In this document: positions 37,975 through 48,900 of the stretch, piece by piece
Numbering within the stretch: the stretch's first letter is position 1
Layout: the number at the start of each line of letters is the position of its first letter
From: Rhizobium sp. NZLR1
Lineage (GTDB): Bacteria; Pseudomonadota; Alphaproteobacteria; Rhizobiales; Rhizobiaceae
DNA: 64,000 bases
Assembly: GCF_017357385.1 (NCBI RefSeq)
Contig: NZ_CP071635.1
Location: forward strand, 248,001 to 312,000
Direction of reading: 5' to 3'
The notes under the pieces: generated by a model
What the model saw: the letters and a program-made list of their open reading frames with translations, nothing else
Databases searched by the model: none
What the model was told of the DNA's origin: nothing
Program-made: the position numbers and the translations under genes

Positions 37975-39123
37975 TCACAGCATCCGTGCAGCACGCCCGC
38001 TCCGCCTTGTAACGTTGTTGTAGTAGCCTGCAGCCTGCTGAACGGATCGATGTCGCGATTGCTCCATCGCTTCCAGAAGAGGGATGTTCCGAATGGCGGC
38101 CTCTGTCAGATAGCCTGACCGCAGCCCATGAGCGGAAAACTCCCCCGGCTCCAACCCAGCCATCTCCGCCCGCTGCTTGAGAATGGCATTGACCGACTGC
38201 GGATCGATCGCCCGCCGCGACACAGTCCCCCAGCGCCCGATCCCCCGAAACACGCTGCCGCTGTCGATCTTGGCGGCCGCCATCCAGGCATTGAGCGCCT
38301 CCACCGGCCGGCCGGTCAGATAGACGACATCGTCTTGCTCACCGGAGCTGGTCTTGGTGCGACCGAGATGGATGGCGAGAGAGGGGAGGGGGGCGCCATT
38401 CTCGACTGGGATCGGCACCTCGACGGTCAGTTGCTCGCGGCGCAGTCCGGCGATCTCGCTGCGCCGGCGGCCGCCGGAGGCAAAGGCGACCATCAGGATC
38501 GCCCGGTCGCGGAGATCGCGCAGGCTGTCGGTCGCGCAAGTCGCCAGCAGCTTTGCCAGCACGTCGCCGGTGACCGCCTTGGCGCTCTTGCGAAGACGTT
38601 GTCTTGGCGCGGCTCGGATCGCCAGCCGAATGGCTGATTTGAGGGCAGGGGAGGCGAACGCGCCGTCGAGGCCGCGCCACTTGGTCAGCGTCGACCAGTT
38701 CGCCAGCCGCCGCCGCACTGTGGCTGGCGCGTGTGGACCGACGGATTTGAGAAACCCTTGGCTCCTGAGGCTTTCGTCGACGTCGGCCGGCATACCGTGA
38801 TCGGGTGCGGAAGCCCGCTTTTCCGGATCCCAGAGGTGATGAGCGACGAATTTTAAGAGCAGCGCTTCGGGCGCCGGCCAGGGCAGCGACTTTTTGGTGG
38901 CGGCCAATCCCCAGGCTTCCAGATAGGCGAGATCCGAGGTCAGCGCCCGCAGCGTGTTGTCGCCCATGCCCTGGTTGACGAGATGGCGCAGGGTTTCGAC
39001 GTCGTCGTCGGTGAGCAGTTCGGCGAGTTCGTCGCGGCGCTCGATCGGCAGCACGGCGGCGATGGTGTCGAGCTCTTCGGCACGGCGCTCGACGGCGGTC
39101 AGTGATGTCTTGGCTTTGGCCAC
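37975..39123 (-). CDS. Tyrosine-type site-specific recombinase
   Basis: 382 residues from a GTG at 39123 (AKAKTSLTAVERRAEELD); the open frame reaches 39207 by an unlikely TTG. The N-terminal SAM-like DNA-binding region is helical (NTLRALTSDLAYLEAWGL). The catalytic domain has the first Arg in ASGGRRRSEIAGL, the HGLRSG box (SAHGLRSGYLTEA) and a final Tyr in RSVQQAAGYYNN after an HR pair. This is a phage/transposon-type integrase; related proteins are frequent on rhizobial plasmids. A 27-bp inverted-repeat core site lies about 90 bases upstream of the start. Confidence 0.9.
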   Translation of the reverse strand: MAKAKTSLTAVERRAEELDTIAAVLPIERRDELAELLTDDDVETLRHLVNQGMGDNTLRALTSDLAYLEAWGLAATKKSLPWPAPEALLLKFVAHHLWDPEKRASAPDHGMPADVDESLRSQGFLKSVGPHAPATVRRRLANWSTLTKWRGLDGAFASPALKSAIRLAIRAAPRQRLRKSAKAVTGDVLAKLLATCATDSLRDLRDRAILMVAFASGGRRRSEIAGLRREQLTVEVPIPVENGAPLPSLAIHLGRTKTSSGEQDDVVYLTGRPVEALNAWMAAAKIDSGSVFRGIGRWGTVSRRAIDPQSVNAILKQRAEMAGLEPGEFSAHGLRSGYLTEAAIRNIPLLEAMEQSRHRSVQQAAGYYNNVTRRSGRAARML

Positions 39124-39210
39124 GGGCGTCCCAAAAAGTCGCGGGTTTTGGCGGCCTTGAGGGCCGTGATTTGCCCCGATTCTCGCTGATTTGCGGCTCC
39201 AGATCAATAA

Positions 39211-39237
39211 CCATCGATAAACGTTGGTTATCGATGG
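39211..39237. other. Candidate recombination core site or operator
   Basis: CCATCGATAA and TTATCGATGG form perfect 10-bp inverted arms around a 7-base spacer. That is the classical core-site geometry for tyrosine recombinases, and it lies directly upstream of one. It could also be an operator for the gene. Confidence 0.45.
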
Positions 39238-39502
39238 CCAGACGTGGCCTGGAGCATCATGAATAGTGACGGAAGTTAGTGAGACATTGGTTTCCGCAAC
39301 AGGAAATGACGACGTTAATTCATATGGTTAACGAGGCGCAAACACCACCAGCTTCCGCGAAGTTGGCGGTAAACGGCCCCGCAGAATGAGACCATAGGCA
39401 ATCGAGGCAGACCGAACCTGCCACCCGACGCGGCGGTAAGCTCGGCAGACCACTGACCGAACTGCTATGTAAGCGGAGTTCCGGCCGATCGCTCGTTCCG
39501 GC
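39238..39502. other. Non-coding region
   Basis: 265 bases between the upstream end of one integrase gene and the 3' end of the next; no gene is seen, and parts are A/T-richer than the surroundings. Confidence 0.35.
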
Positions 39503-41861
39503 CTATGCCGCTTCCCAAACCTGGTTCAGGATTTTTGCCGCGAGCGCCGCCTTATCCTGCGGCAGGAAACGACTGTAGTGCTGCTGCACAACATCCGGAG
39601 TATCTTGGATAGCGTAGCTCGCCTGTTCGTAGGAGCCCGTCTGCTTGAGGATATGGGTCGCGAGAATATCCCGCACGTTGTGCGGCCCGTGCGGCAGCAG
39701 GCCCTTGATGGCGCCGCGACCGGTATACGGATTGTAGATCCCGTATCGTTGGATGACGGTCCGCCAGGCTTCGTAGAAGGTCGTAGAGTCGTAAGCGGCG
39801 TCGAGGCTGGTCGTCTTGACCGTCTTTACGAACAAGGTGCCGGGATCCTTTGCGCCGGCGAGCAGCACACCGCGGTGTCGATCGATATAGGCTTCCAGGT
39901 ATTTATAGAGATCGAGAAGGTCCGGCAGGATCAGCCGGAACGGTTTCTGGCCAAAGAAGGACGAGCCGAAATTCTTGAAGGCGACGGACGGGATGAGCAC
40001 TTCCCAGCCACGCTCGCGGTCGCTCCAGCGCAGCTCGCCGCACTTCATGCCTTCCAGCCGGCGCTCCGCCGTCGGAAAATGACCGCTCGGGCAGACGCGC
40101 AGCTGCCGGAGGTTCTTCTGCCGCAGCCCCAGATGAAGTCCGAGCCGAAGCATCAGGAAGGAGCGGACAGCTTCCGCCGCCTGCCGTGGATAGTGGTCTT
40201 CGTCCGGCATGCGCGTCAGGATCTCGTCGGTGATCTTGCGGTATTCCGCCAGCGGACTGTCCGCTTCGAGGATCACCATGATCGGCTCGAACGGATCGCG
40301 ATGCACCCGCATGACCCGCTGCACTTCCTTCGAGCGATTAGCAGCATGCCGATGAAACGCGTCGCAGGCGCCATGCCAGTCGCGCGAAGCGAATTCGATC
40401 TCCTCTGGCGCGATCAAGCCTTCGATCGGGCGAACGTTCTTCAGAAGCTCCGGATGCTGCCGGATCCAGCCGACCTCGGCACGGGTGAGGGCTTGGGCGA
40501 CCATCAGCATGTCTTCTTCCCACTTGGTGTAGAAGCCGCGTCGCTGCTCACGCCATTGCAAATACCAATCCCAGACACCCGGGAAAATCAGCATGCCGAA
40601 GGTCAGCTGGCTGAGCGGGACGCCGCGGCCTTTGACGATGCCGGCGGGTGAGGCGGCCAGCGCCCCGAACATTAGTCCAAGATGCTCGACCTTCTGGGAT
40701 GCCGTTTCCTCACCCCACACGCCATTGCGCTGAAAGCCGATCGCCGTCAGTGTCGAGGTCTTGAAGCGGATCAGGTCCGCCATCTCCATCGCCAACCGCG
40801 GCGGCGCGTCGACTACGCCGGAAAGAAGGTCCGGATCCTCGAAGGATTCGTCCGCACTGGGACTGGTGCCACTGGTCAGCACGGCCGATCGGGGAGACAG
40901 CGATCCGCCGCCATAGGTGATGCCGGGAAAGCGGATGGCATAGCGCTGTTTGCTGGCCGCCGCCTGGTATCGGTCGATAATCGGTGGAACCGGAGATGAT
41001 GACCCGCCGCACCCAGTCGAGGATTTCCTCGCGCTTGAAGAACGGCAGGCTGCCAAAGTCATCCGGCAGATGCCAGGCCAATCGCCGCCGCTCGGCAGGA
41101 CTGATATCACCAAGATCGTGACCATGGAGCGAGCGCGACTGATGCGGAAGCTTCCCCTTGAAATATCCCGACGGCAGTCGGTAGCGGCGCTCGATGCGGG
41201 CGAGGATATCGAAACTGGCAATCGATCTCGGCGCGCGATCACCCTGGATCCATGACAAGAGCGTCTTGTGGTCGAAATTCTCGCCGAGACGAATGATCGC
41301 GCGATAGAGTTGCCAGTAACTGTCGCCGAAGCGGCGCATTTGGTAGATGAGGGCGTCGTCAAAACTCTCTGGATCGTCCGCCGCCTCGAAGAGCGGTTCG
41401 GGAAATTCCCGGATCGGTTTTGGCTGCGGACCTGGCGATGCTGAGGCGGGTTGAGCCGGGGTGTTGTCGCTGCCCAACCGTTGCGGCTTGCGGTTGGAGG
41501 ATGCGGTCGGTACTGGCGTCTGATGATTGGGTTTGGTCGGTTTTGATTTCGGCTTTGAATGCCGAACGTCTTCCGCAGCGGGCGCCATACGAAGCCATCG
41601 GAGGATGGCGTCGAGGCCAGGGCGGAGTTGGCTTTTGAGCTCCAGTGTCATCTCGTCCTCGATCCCGCAGGCTTCACCGATCGTCGTCCAGTCAATGCGG
41701 CCGTTGAGCAAAGGCGGTGATTTGCGGTAGATGATCAGACTGATGAGATACGGCCGGATATTCTCCAGGACCTGTTTCGATGCGACCGGCGCAATTCGAA
41801 CGTCGCAGAAGTCTGAGATTTTTCGTTGAAAATGACGTGAGGATATATCGTCTTTTGGCAT
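39503..41861 (-). pseudogene. Large integrase-like gene split by one frameshift
   Basis: Two overlapping frames carry one protein. From 41861 to about 40990 the frame gives a plausible N-terminus (DWTTIGEACGIEDEMTLEL, then RRYRLPSGYFKG, ending near DWVRRVIISGS). From there a +1 shift is needed to continue with PPIIDRYQAAASKQRYAIRF and the rest to 39503. The C-terminal part is a tyrosine recombinase: LRLGLHLGLRQKNLRQLRV, PHGPHNVRDILATH and VVQQHYSRF. The intact protein would be about 785 residues. One extra base near 40990 explains the split. Either decay or a sequencing error is possible. A decayed piece of a second copy lies at 57.2 kb. Confidence 0.75.
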
Positions 41862-42276
41862 GCTCGCATCCCTCTCGGCCCCAATGCCGAAGGCGAGCGG
41901 AAATAGGAGTTGTCGTTTGACAAAACGTATATCGGAAGGAGCACAAGACGATCATCGCGATTGGTGTTCTGAGCTACCTCCAACGATAGCTCTTACGAGA
42001 TCGTTCCGGCCGGCGGGACCCGGACCATCAGCCGGCCATGAAGGCGCAGCTCGGCGGGGAGTAAGAGAGTTGCGGTGAATGTGGATCAACCGTAAAGCGC
42101 GCGCTATATTTGCAAGTCCACGAACAACTTTCTGGAACCTGAACCCACGTCTTATCTCCTTCGGATGTCTCGAAAGTGCCTTCCGAAAGAGCGAGTCCGT
42201 GGCCATCGGGCCGAACTCACCCAGCCAATGAAACGTCTGAGAATGTTATCGGATGCGCGTTGACAAGTGTTGAAAT
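41862..42276. other. 415-bp region without a supported gene
   Basis: Lies between the integrase start and the rmuC stop. It should contain the integrase promoter. Open frames here are short and lack ribosome sites. Confidence 0.4.
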
Positions 42277-43926
42277 TCAAGCCGACAGTTTTCCGTCAGC
42301 CTCGGCATCACCATCGTCGAAACCAAGGTCCTCTTCCAGCGTCTCGATCAAGACCTGCGCATCGTTTGCAGGCAGGATTTCAACGTTGCGCAGCTTACGG
42401 TTGATGGCGCGGCCTCGCACCTCGACATTGTCGATCTGGTTGGACGCTTCCTGCAGCTTCTTTTTAACCTTCTCCAGCACTGGACCGAATTTACCAAACT
42501 CCTCCTTGACCGCAGAAAGAACCTGCCACACTTCGCTTGAACGTTCCTGGATTGCAAGTGTGCGGAATCCCATCTGCAGACTGTTAAGAATGGCGGTGAG
42601 GGTTGTCGGTCCTGCCACTGTAACGCGATAGGTTCGCTGGAGGTCGTCGCACAGTCCCGGGCGACGGATGATCTCGGCGTAAAGGCCTTCCGTTGGCAGA
42701 AACAGGATCGCGAAATCTGTCGTCTTCGGTGGACGAATGTACTTACTTGATATGTCCTTGGCCGAGTTCTTGATGCGTGTCTCCAAAGCCTTCGAGGCTT
42801 CCTCGACGGCGGCAATGTCCCCGATCTCTGAGGCCGCCTGCAGCCGTTCATAGTCCTCAATCGGAAATTTCGCGTCGATTGGTAGCAGGCACTCTTCTGT
42901 CTCGCCGGAGCCGGGGAGTCGGATTGCGTATTCGACACGTTCGTTGCCAAATTCGGACATGGTGGCATTCGCGACATACTGCGCAGGCGTCAGAATCTGC
43001 TCGAGTAGAGCTCCAAGCTGCACCTCGCCCCACGACCCGCGTGATTTTACGTTCGTCAGGACGCGTTTCAGATCGCCGACGCCCGTCGCCAGGTTCTGCA
43101 TTTCACCCAGGCCCTGATGAACTGCTTCGAGGCGTTCGCTGACGATCTTGAAGGAGTCTCCGAGCCGTTTGTCAAGCGTACCCTGCAGCTTCTCATCGAC
43201 GGTGACGCGCATCTGTTCGAGCTTCTCACCATTCTCTTTGCGCAATACGCCGAGCTGGTTTTCTACACTGAGCTTTAGTGCTTCGCCCGTCTGCGCGTTC
43301 TTCTCGCTCAACACTTCTAGGCGCTTGCCAAAATCCTCGTGTTGGGCGCGCTGGATATCAAACATCTGCTGGTTCTGTTCGATCGAGTTCTTGGCAAAGC
43401 GGTCCAGGCTAGCTGTCACCGTTTCCGTCAGTGCCTTTGTCCGCTCGCCAGCATCGGCCTTCATTGCATCGAGATTCTGAATGACCTGATCACGAAGCTC
43501 GCGGAACGTGGTGAGGAGGGCTTCCTGGTTTTTGGAGAACTGGGCTGCGCTGTCGCTCGCCATCTGACGAAGCGTCTGGGAAACTTGGTCTAGGTTTTCC
43601 TTCTGCTGTTTCGCCGCCTCGGCGGACTGTGTCCGCAAGGTTTCTGCGAGTGCCGCAATGCTCTTTGTGACTTCCTCACGCAAATCCTTAGCGGATGCCG
43701 TGCCTTCTTCGCGAGCAGCCCGAAGATCGTCGCGCACATTGCGCTCGATGCGCTCCTGGGCCATTTCCAGGGCGTTCAGTTTTGCCGCTGCGGGATCGGC
43801 GTCAAGCTTTCCGGCCAACCTTGAAAGGCGGCTTATGACCACGAAAACAACGAGGAGCGATACGAAGGAGCTGAAGGCGGCGGCGCCCCACAAGCTCCAC
43901 TGAATGTATTCCTGATCCACGAGCAT
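42277..43926 (-). CDS. rmuC: RmuC-family putative nuclease
   Basis: 549 residues from ATG 43926 (RBS AGCAGGACC). An N-terminal membrane anchor (about residues 8-31) is followed by a long coiled coil (about 40-270) and the RmuC catalytic-like domain: GSWGEVQLGALLEQIL, ECLLPIDAKFPIEDYERL, and FAILFLPTEGLYAEII. RmuC limits recombination at inverted repeats and has been linked to anti-phage functions; the domain resembles restriction-endonuclease-fold nucleases with the D-x-K in PIDAKFP. It is on the same strand as the ubiquitin-like operon, 160 bases downstream, and may or may not be co-transcribed. Confidence 0.93.
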   Translation of the reverse strand: MLVDQEYIQWSLWGAAAFSSFVSLLVVFVVISRLSRLAGKLDADPAAAKLNALEMAQERIERNVRDDLRAAREEGTASAKDLREEVTKSIAALAETLRTQSAEAAKQQKENLDQVSQTLRQMASDSAAQFSKNQEALLTTFRELRDQVIQNLDAMKADAGERTKALTETVTASLDRFAKNSIEQNQQMFDIQRAQHEDFGKRLEVLSEKNAQTGEALKLSVENQLGVLRKENGEKLEQMRVTVDEKLQGTLDKRLGDSFKIVSERLEAVHQGLGEMQNLATGVGDLKRVLTNVKSRGSWGEVQLGALLEQILTPAQYVANATMSEFGNERVEYAIRLPGSGETEECLLPIDAKFPIEDYERLQAASEIGDIAAVEEASKALETRIKNSAKDISSKYIRPPKTTDFAILFLPTEGLYAEIIRRPGLCDDLQRTYRVTVAGPTTLTAILNSLQMGFRTLAIQERSSEVWQVLSAVKEEFGKFGPVLEKVKKKLQEASNQIDNVEVRGRAINRKLRNVEILPANDAQVLIETLEEDLGFDDGDAEADGKLSA

Positions 43927-44085
43927 GGTCCTGCTTGATTCCCAACCAATCCTGCGGCTACGAGAATCAGTAGCCGACATCTTTGAGAAGAAGGCACGTA
44001 TTTCGGGCAACCCTCAAGTAGCGGCCCGCGTAATGCTGTGCCTTGTGGATAAATGTTTCTCTCAAACGTTCGACGCGATCCAATG

Positions 44086-44490
44086 CTAGCTGCTCATCAT
44101 AGACTTGAGCCAACGCCAAACGCGTACCCACCACCGGTCAGGATACAGTTCAGCGTAGTAGTGTTCACGCCGACGCTCCTCGGCCGCGCGGCCGGCGGCA
44201 ATTTGCTCGGGGGTCCACTCAGTGGACCACTCGACCTTGCCCCGGTCAATCCAATAGTGCGACTTGCAGGGGCGCTGCCAATTGCCGATCGACGGTCGCA
44301 GCGATGGTCCTTGGGGGTGATCGGTGAATTGCCATTCGGTCGGCCCAAGAGGTGTCCGCACCTTTGAACCGCAGCCGCATGCGCATAAGTGCGCGGCAGT
44401 CTCGAACTCCTCCGACACATAGAGAACGCCCGGCTCAAGCTGGGCCGGCATGGTTTGCACGCATTCTAGCTCAATTCTCATCATAAGCAT
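44086..44490 (-). CDS. DUF6527 zinc-binding-like protein of the ubiquitin-like operon
   Basis: 134 residues at most; ATG codons at 44490, 44484 and 44481 are all possible and overlap the end of the ThiF gene, so translation is coupled. Visible metal-ligand candidates are HLCACGCGSKV and later CKSHYWI. An aromatic C-terminus (DRWWVRVWRWLK) follows. I recognise this as the DUF6527 family, which occurs beside ThiF-type E1 enzymes and ubiquitin-like proteins in bacterial conjugation-type operons. A role as an accessory or E2/E3-like factor is inferred from context only. Confidence 0.8.
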   Translation of the reverse strand: MLMMRIELECVQTMPAQLEPGVLYVSEEFETAAHLCACGCGSKVRTPLGPTEWQFTDHPQGPSLRPSIGNWQRPCKSHYWIDRGKVEWSTEWTPEQIAAGRAAEERRREHYYAELYPDRWWVRVWRWLKSMMSS

Positions 44491-45664
44491 CCGCGGTGAG
44501 GCCGAGGTCGTCGATCCCGAAGAGCATGTGTCGATACCCCTCGGTGTCTCGATAAAAGCCCCGTATTTGCTTGTAGCGGATCACGGCGAAGCAGGCATTA
44601 AGCGCGTTCAGCTCGCCGATCTGGATGTTTGAACGATAGATGTCGTCGGCCGCGTCGGACAGGTCGGCGAGCTTCCGGTCGCGCATCGTTGCACCTTCAT
44701 GGACGGGATAGTAGGTGGCGCGCAGCATGCCATCAATCGTGCCATGCTTGCGGTTGAGACCCATGCCAACGTCGATGAAGGGAATGTTGCGAGAGATGAG
44801 CGCGTCGAAGATTCCTGCGCGCGACGATCCTTTGTCAACACAGACGAAGGCGAAGGTAACGCCGTCAAGGCGCTCTGCAGTGTCGTGGTCGATGTAGGTG
44901 GCTTCGACTGTCAGCCCGTGCCGAAAATTGTCATAGCGAGCGCCGTAGACGGTGGCTTTTGCCGTCCGAAGTTCCTCAGTGGCGAAGCGACCCGGGGAGC
45001 GAAACGCGGTGTGGACATGGTAGGTGTCGCCATCAAACGCGCGGATATTAGGCACCGGCGTCTTGACCAGAAGATCGAGTAGATAGGCGCCGGTGCCGCC
45101 AAGTCCGATGATGGCCACCGTCTCGTCGGCGAACCCCGTGTTCAAGTCGCCGATCTGCGCGCGCGACGTTAGCGTGTCCTGAAGCTTGAATATTGGATCG
45201 GGCTCGAAGGTTTCGACCACCCGATAGGTGAGGGGTGTCGCGGTGGGATGCCGCTCGATCGCAGGTCCGGAGATAATTGATACGTAGCTTTCAATCTTGG
45301 CGTAAAAATCAACGAAGCTGCCTTGGGGCAATGGTTTGTTGGAGAAGGAGCGTTGCACGACAACATCGGCGCACACACTACTCAGTTGGATCCTCGTCTC
45401 ACCGCCGCCGAGGTTGAGGATGGGTGAGCCGTCAAGCTGATGGGGATGGCCGCCGGCAAAGTAGATCTGGTGGTCATCCTGCTGGACGTGCTCCTCGTCA
45501 ACGAATACCAGCTTGGCGACGATCGCGCCGCTCTGCAGTGCGCCTTGCCGATCGAGATAGGGGATGTCACGCACGACGAGGCAATTGCTGTCGAACGCGA
45601 CCGCATAGCCGCTCTCGACGAGCCGAGCGAGGTCGGGGTTACGACTGACCAGTTTCCGAAACAC
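44471..45664 (-). CDS. ThiF/E1-like enzyme with N-terminal DUF6791-type domain
   Basis: 397 residues, GTG start at 45664 with AAGGGATGATCTTCA inside the preceding gene. Residues 1-170 look like the DUF6791 domain (VVRDIPYLDRQGALQSG, DDHQIYFAGGHPHQLDG). From about 184 the E1 adenylation domain begins: VAIIGLGGTGAYLLDLL, the RAFDGDTYHVHTAFRSPGRF segment that binds ATP and positions the ubiquitin-like tail, and VCVDKGSSRAGIFDAL. E1-like enzymes adenylate a ubiquitin-like protein's C-terminus, here presumably the 85-residue protein encoded just upstream with a 26-base overlap. The last segment (LNACFAVIRYKQIRGFY) is conserved in this group. Confidence 0.88.
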   Translation of the reverse strand: MFRKLVSRNPDLARLVESGYAVAFDSNCLVVRDIPYLDRQGALQSGAIVAKLVFVDEEHVQQDDHQIYFAGGHPHQLDGSPILNLGGGETRIQLSSVCADVVVQRSFSNKPLPQGSFVDFYAKIESYVSIISGPAIERHPTATPLTYRVVETFEPDPIFKLQDTLTSRAQIGDLNTGFADETVAIIGLGGTGAYLLDLLVKTPVPNIRAFDGDTYHVHTAFRSPGRFATEELRTAKATVYGARYDNFRHGLTVEATYIDHDTAERLDGVTFAFVCVDKGSSRAGIFDALISRNIPFIDVGMGLNRKHGTIDGMLRATYYPVHEGATMRDRKLADLSDAADDIYRSNIQIGELNALNACFAVIRYKQIRGFYRDTEGYRHMLFGIDDLGLTADAYDEN

Positions 45665-45896
45665 TGAAGATCATCCCTTCTTTGACTTTGACCGAGGCGC
45701 CCGGCGCCAGCGTACCTTCAGGCTTGTTGCCCTGGCCGCGCTTGTAGCGCACCGAGTAGGTGATCTCAGGGTGCTGGGCGTAATCCGGAACCTCGAGCGT
45801 CACCACCTCCTCATAGCTGATGTCGCCTTTGGGCCAATCGTGTTCGGTACCCTCGACTACGATAGTGACGGTCTTGTTCGGGTTGTCGTTATCCAT
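45639..45896 (-). CDS. Ubiquitin-like (Multi_ubiq-family) protein, single domain
   Basis: 85 residues forming one beta-grasp-like unit: KTVTIVVEGTEHDWPKGDISYEEV, split from the following VTLEVPDYAQHPEITYSVRYKRG, and then PGASVKVKEGMIFSVSETGQS. The ISYEEVV and VKEGMIFSV segments are typical of the Multi_ubiq family, which usually has several copies; only one is present here. The C-terminus ends Thr-Gly-Gln-Ser, not Gly-Gly, so either a different tail chemistry is used or it must be trimmed. It starts 49 bases after the helicase stop and overlaps the E1-like gene. Confidence 0.85.
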   Translation of the reverse strand: MDNDNPNKTVTIVVEGTEHDWPKGDISYEEVVTLEVPDYAQHPEITYSVRYKRGQGNKPEGTLAPGASVKVKEGMIFSVSETGQS

Positions 45897-45945
45897 CCGT
45901 GCGAATCTCCATCTTCCGATTTAGGCAGTGTCGCACTAGTGGATG

Positions 45946-48900
45946 TCAGAAGCTGTCACCCCCGTATTCGCGCAGAATGCAAAGTGCGTTCACCAGCGAC
46001 ATTTCTTCGATCGTTCGGCAGGATGTTTGGAGCAGCAGCGGGCTGGCGAACACCATCGCTGCCGCCTGAGCGCGCGAGACAGCGACGTTGATTCGGTTCA
46101 ACGAGAATAGGAACGAGATGTCGCGCGGCAGTTCCTCGCCGCTCGATGTTGTCATAGACACGAGACAGATCGGCGCCTCCTGACCTTGGAACCGGTCGAC
46201 CGTGCCGACCCGCACCGCGCCCGGGAGCGCAGCGCGGAGGGCGTTCACCTGCGCATTGTAAGGAGCAACGACAAGGATGTCGGCGTTCCCGATGACACGC
46301 TCGCGGCCATCGCGATCACGATAAGTCGCGCCATCAACTTCCGCTATCCGGGCCACGATCGCTTGGATTTCCTCGGGGCTCACCTGAGACCGACCGGCAT
46401 GTGTGACGGCGCGCATGCCGGCACCCAAGAGATCAATACCAGTGCGCGAGACGAGCGTTTGACCGCGCGCCGCGTCGTCGCTGCGGAGCCGCCCCTCGTA
46501 GACGGCCGTCGAAATGAAACCGCAGACCCGTGGGTGCATTCGCCGGCTGACCGGAATGAAAATGCCGCGGTCAGTCGGTACTACTCGGTGCCCATCGATC
46601 AGATATTCGAGACACGAACGTCCACTGTCGCCGGGGTGGCTGCCTTGCAGGGGTTGGGGCAGTTGCATGGGATCGCCGACCAGCACGATGTTGCGGCTGG
46701 ACCTTGCCATGGCGAGGATGTTGGCAAGGGAGACTTGGCCAGCCTCGTCGACTACCAAATAGTCAAATGCTGCGTCGCTGTATCGGGCGAAATGCCACGC
46801 AGTTGCGCCGACAACATGTGCGGATGCGATCTCAGGCGCGTCATTGTCGCTCACAAAAACAATGCCAGGATAGGCCTCTTCGTCGCCGTCGTCAGACGTC
46901 TTCTGAACGAGTCGGCAGTTCATGCCCTCCACCCGTGCTCGGTCTGCCACCGCCTTCAGCAAATTGCTAATCGCCTTATGGCTATTTGAGGACACGGCGA
47001 CACGCTTGCCTGCCCGGACAAGGTCCACGATCGAGAGCGCACTAACATACGTCTTCCCGGTGCCCGGCGGTCCCTGGATTGCGAGCGTAGAATCCGCCAT
47101 TGCAGCGATTGCGCGGCTTGTTTCGATGGACAGGTCGCCGTCCCCTGAAATCACACCAGGGGACCGCAAACCGCCCACGAACCGGGGTCGGGAGCGGGTG
47201 AGTATGTCCTCGATGGCAGGGACGCGCCCAGTGTTGGCAATGATTTCCTCGGTTACCGCAGCGACCGCGTCCTTCAGGACGCTATTGCGCAGAGGCCTCG
47301 GCGGCAAAAGGTCAAGGCGATCGGGTAGAGGGCCTTTCGCGATCGAGCGGCGCAATACCAGCGTGTTCGTATCGTGGTCGATCGACCGCAGGTTAACGTC
47401 TTCTGGCATTGCTGCCGGCTTCAAGCATGGACTCTTGCCGGCACGCAGCTTCGTCTCCTGCTGTGGGAACCGATATGTCCGTTCGAAGGACTGCTTCGTG
47501 ACCTGCACAGGCTCGCTTACGGCCTCCAGGCCCTGGATGCATTCGAGGTCGTCGAGTAGTTCCTCGCTTTCCTGCGCGAGGCGGTCGAAGATCGCCCAAT
47601 AAGCCGGCTTGTCCTCGCGCTTGTGGAATTGGCTGAGGTCAAGCAGCAGATCGGCCACTTGGTCGCCGAGACGCTCTCGCACTGGCTGCAGTTTGGCGCG
47701 TAGGACCCTGATCTCCTCATCCTCTGCCTCGATATTTGAGAGTGATCCGCCTTCAGGCACCTCGCCAAGGACTGCCCAAGCCATTCCCGTCGGGCGGACA
47801 TCGCTGACAAGCCAATCGCGAAGCAATTGTGTCGAGAGGCAGTCTGTACGATTGTAGTCGTGGATCTCGTCGAGCAGGCGCTGCTCGCCGGTGTGGCGCC
47901 ACTCCTCGTAGAAGACGACGCTGCTCCCGGCGGTCGCGACGTCACCCGCACGCTTCTTCATGTAGAACGCCTCGAGATCTTTGATAGAGTAGCCTTTCTC
48001 CGATGCGATCATGGCGCCGGAAACGACCTTGAACAGATCGACAAAGCGCCGCTCGCGCTGGAGTTGATCTATCGCGGCCTCGCAGGTGCGATGCTGCGCG
48101 GTCAGCCGCCGGAGTGCAGCAATTTCGTAGTTGGCATAGTGATATATGTGGGCGTTAGGGTGCCGCCGCATATGCTCGACGAGGAAAGTCAGCAGGTCGG
48201 CCACCGAGCGGCCCTCGTCCTCGCGGCTATGAGCCCAAAATGCCCGAAACGCCCACTCATCCTTTTCGCGGTACCAGACGCCGTGAAGGTACTCGAGCCC
48301 GCCTGGAAAATACGGATCCCCCTCGATATCATAGAATACGTCTCCCTCATCAGGCGCCGGCAGCAGGCCGAACCCTTTTCCAGGCTCCGCATTTCGGAGC
48401 TCGAAGGCCGGCAGCCCACCAGCTCGGCGTGCCGACTGCAGGCGAGCCTGGGATACCAACTTGCGTTGGGTTTCGGCCGCCATTTTCGGCACGCGATCTT
48501 TGCATACAACAAGAGCGGCCATGGTGGTGATACCGGCTGCCTCGAGTTTCTGGCGCTGAGACCTGCTGATACCGGCAACCAGCGCCAGACTATCGTCGGC
48601 GTCCCACTGCTCGGCACAATGGCTACTCCAACGACACAGGGTGCACGCCGACACGGGTTCGGACCGGGTCTCGGGACGCTCCACGAGAAACGCCTCCAGC
48701 ATCCGCCGAGCGTTGCGTGCGTAGGCCGATACTTCCGAAAGCCGGACAGTGAAGCGGCTACCGTCGCCCAACTGGAGGTGGGCGGCCTCTGGCGCCACGC
48801 CCTGTACCTTTCCAATGAGATCGCTGTACAAACAGAGTTGGAGGACATGTTTTGGATCAGGCCTCCGCTTCAGCTTGGTGTCGACGACCTCGTACGACCA

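Noticed and set aside
37704..37994. 96-codon minus-strand frame after the IS110 element
   Set aside because: Cys/Arg/Ser-rich, with no ribosome site and no recognisable fold.
44086..45896. CBASS or Bil system
   Set aside because: No cyclic-nucleotide synthase, E2-like protein or JAB peptidase is encoded beside the E1-like enzyme.
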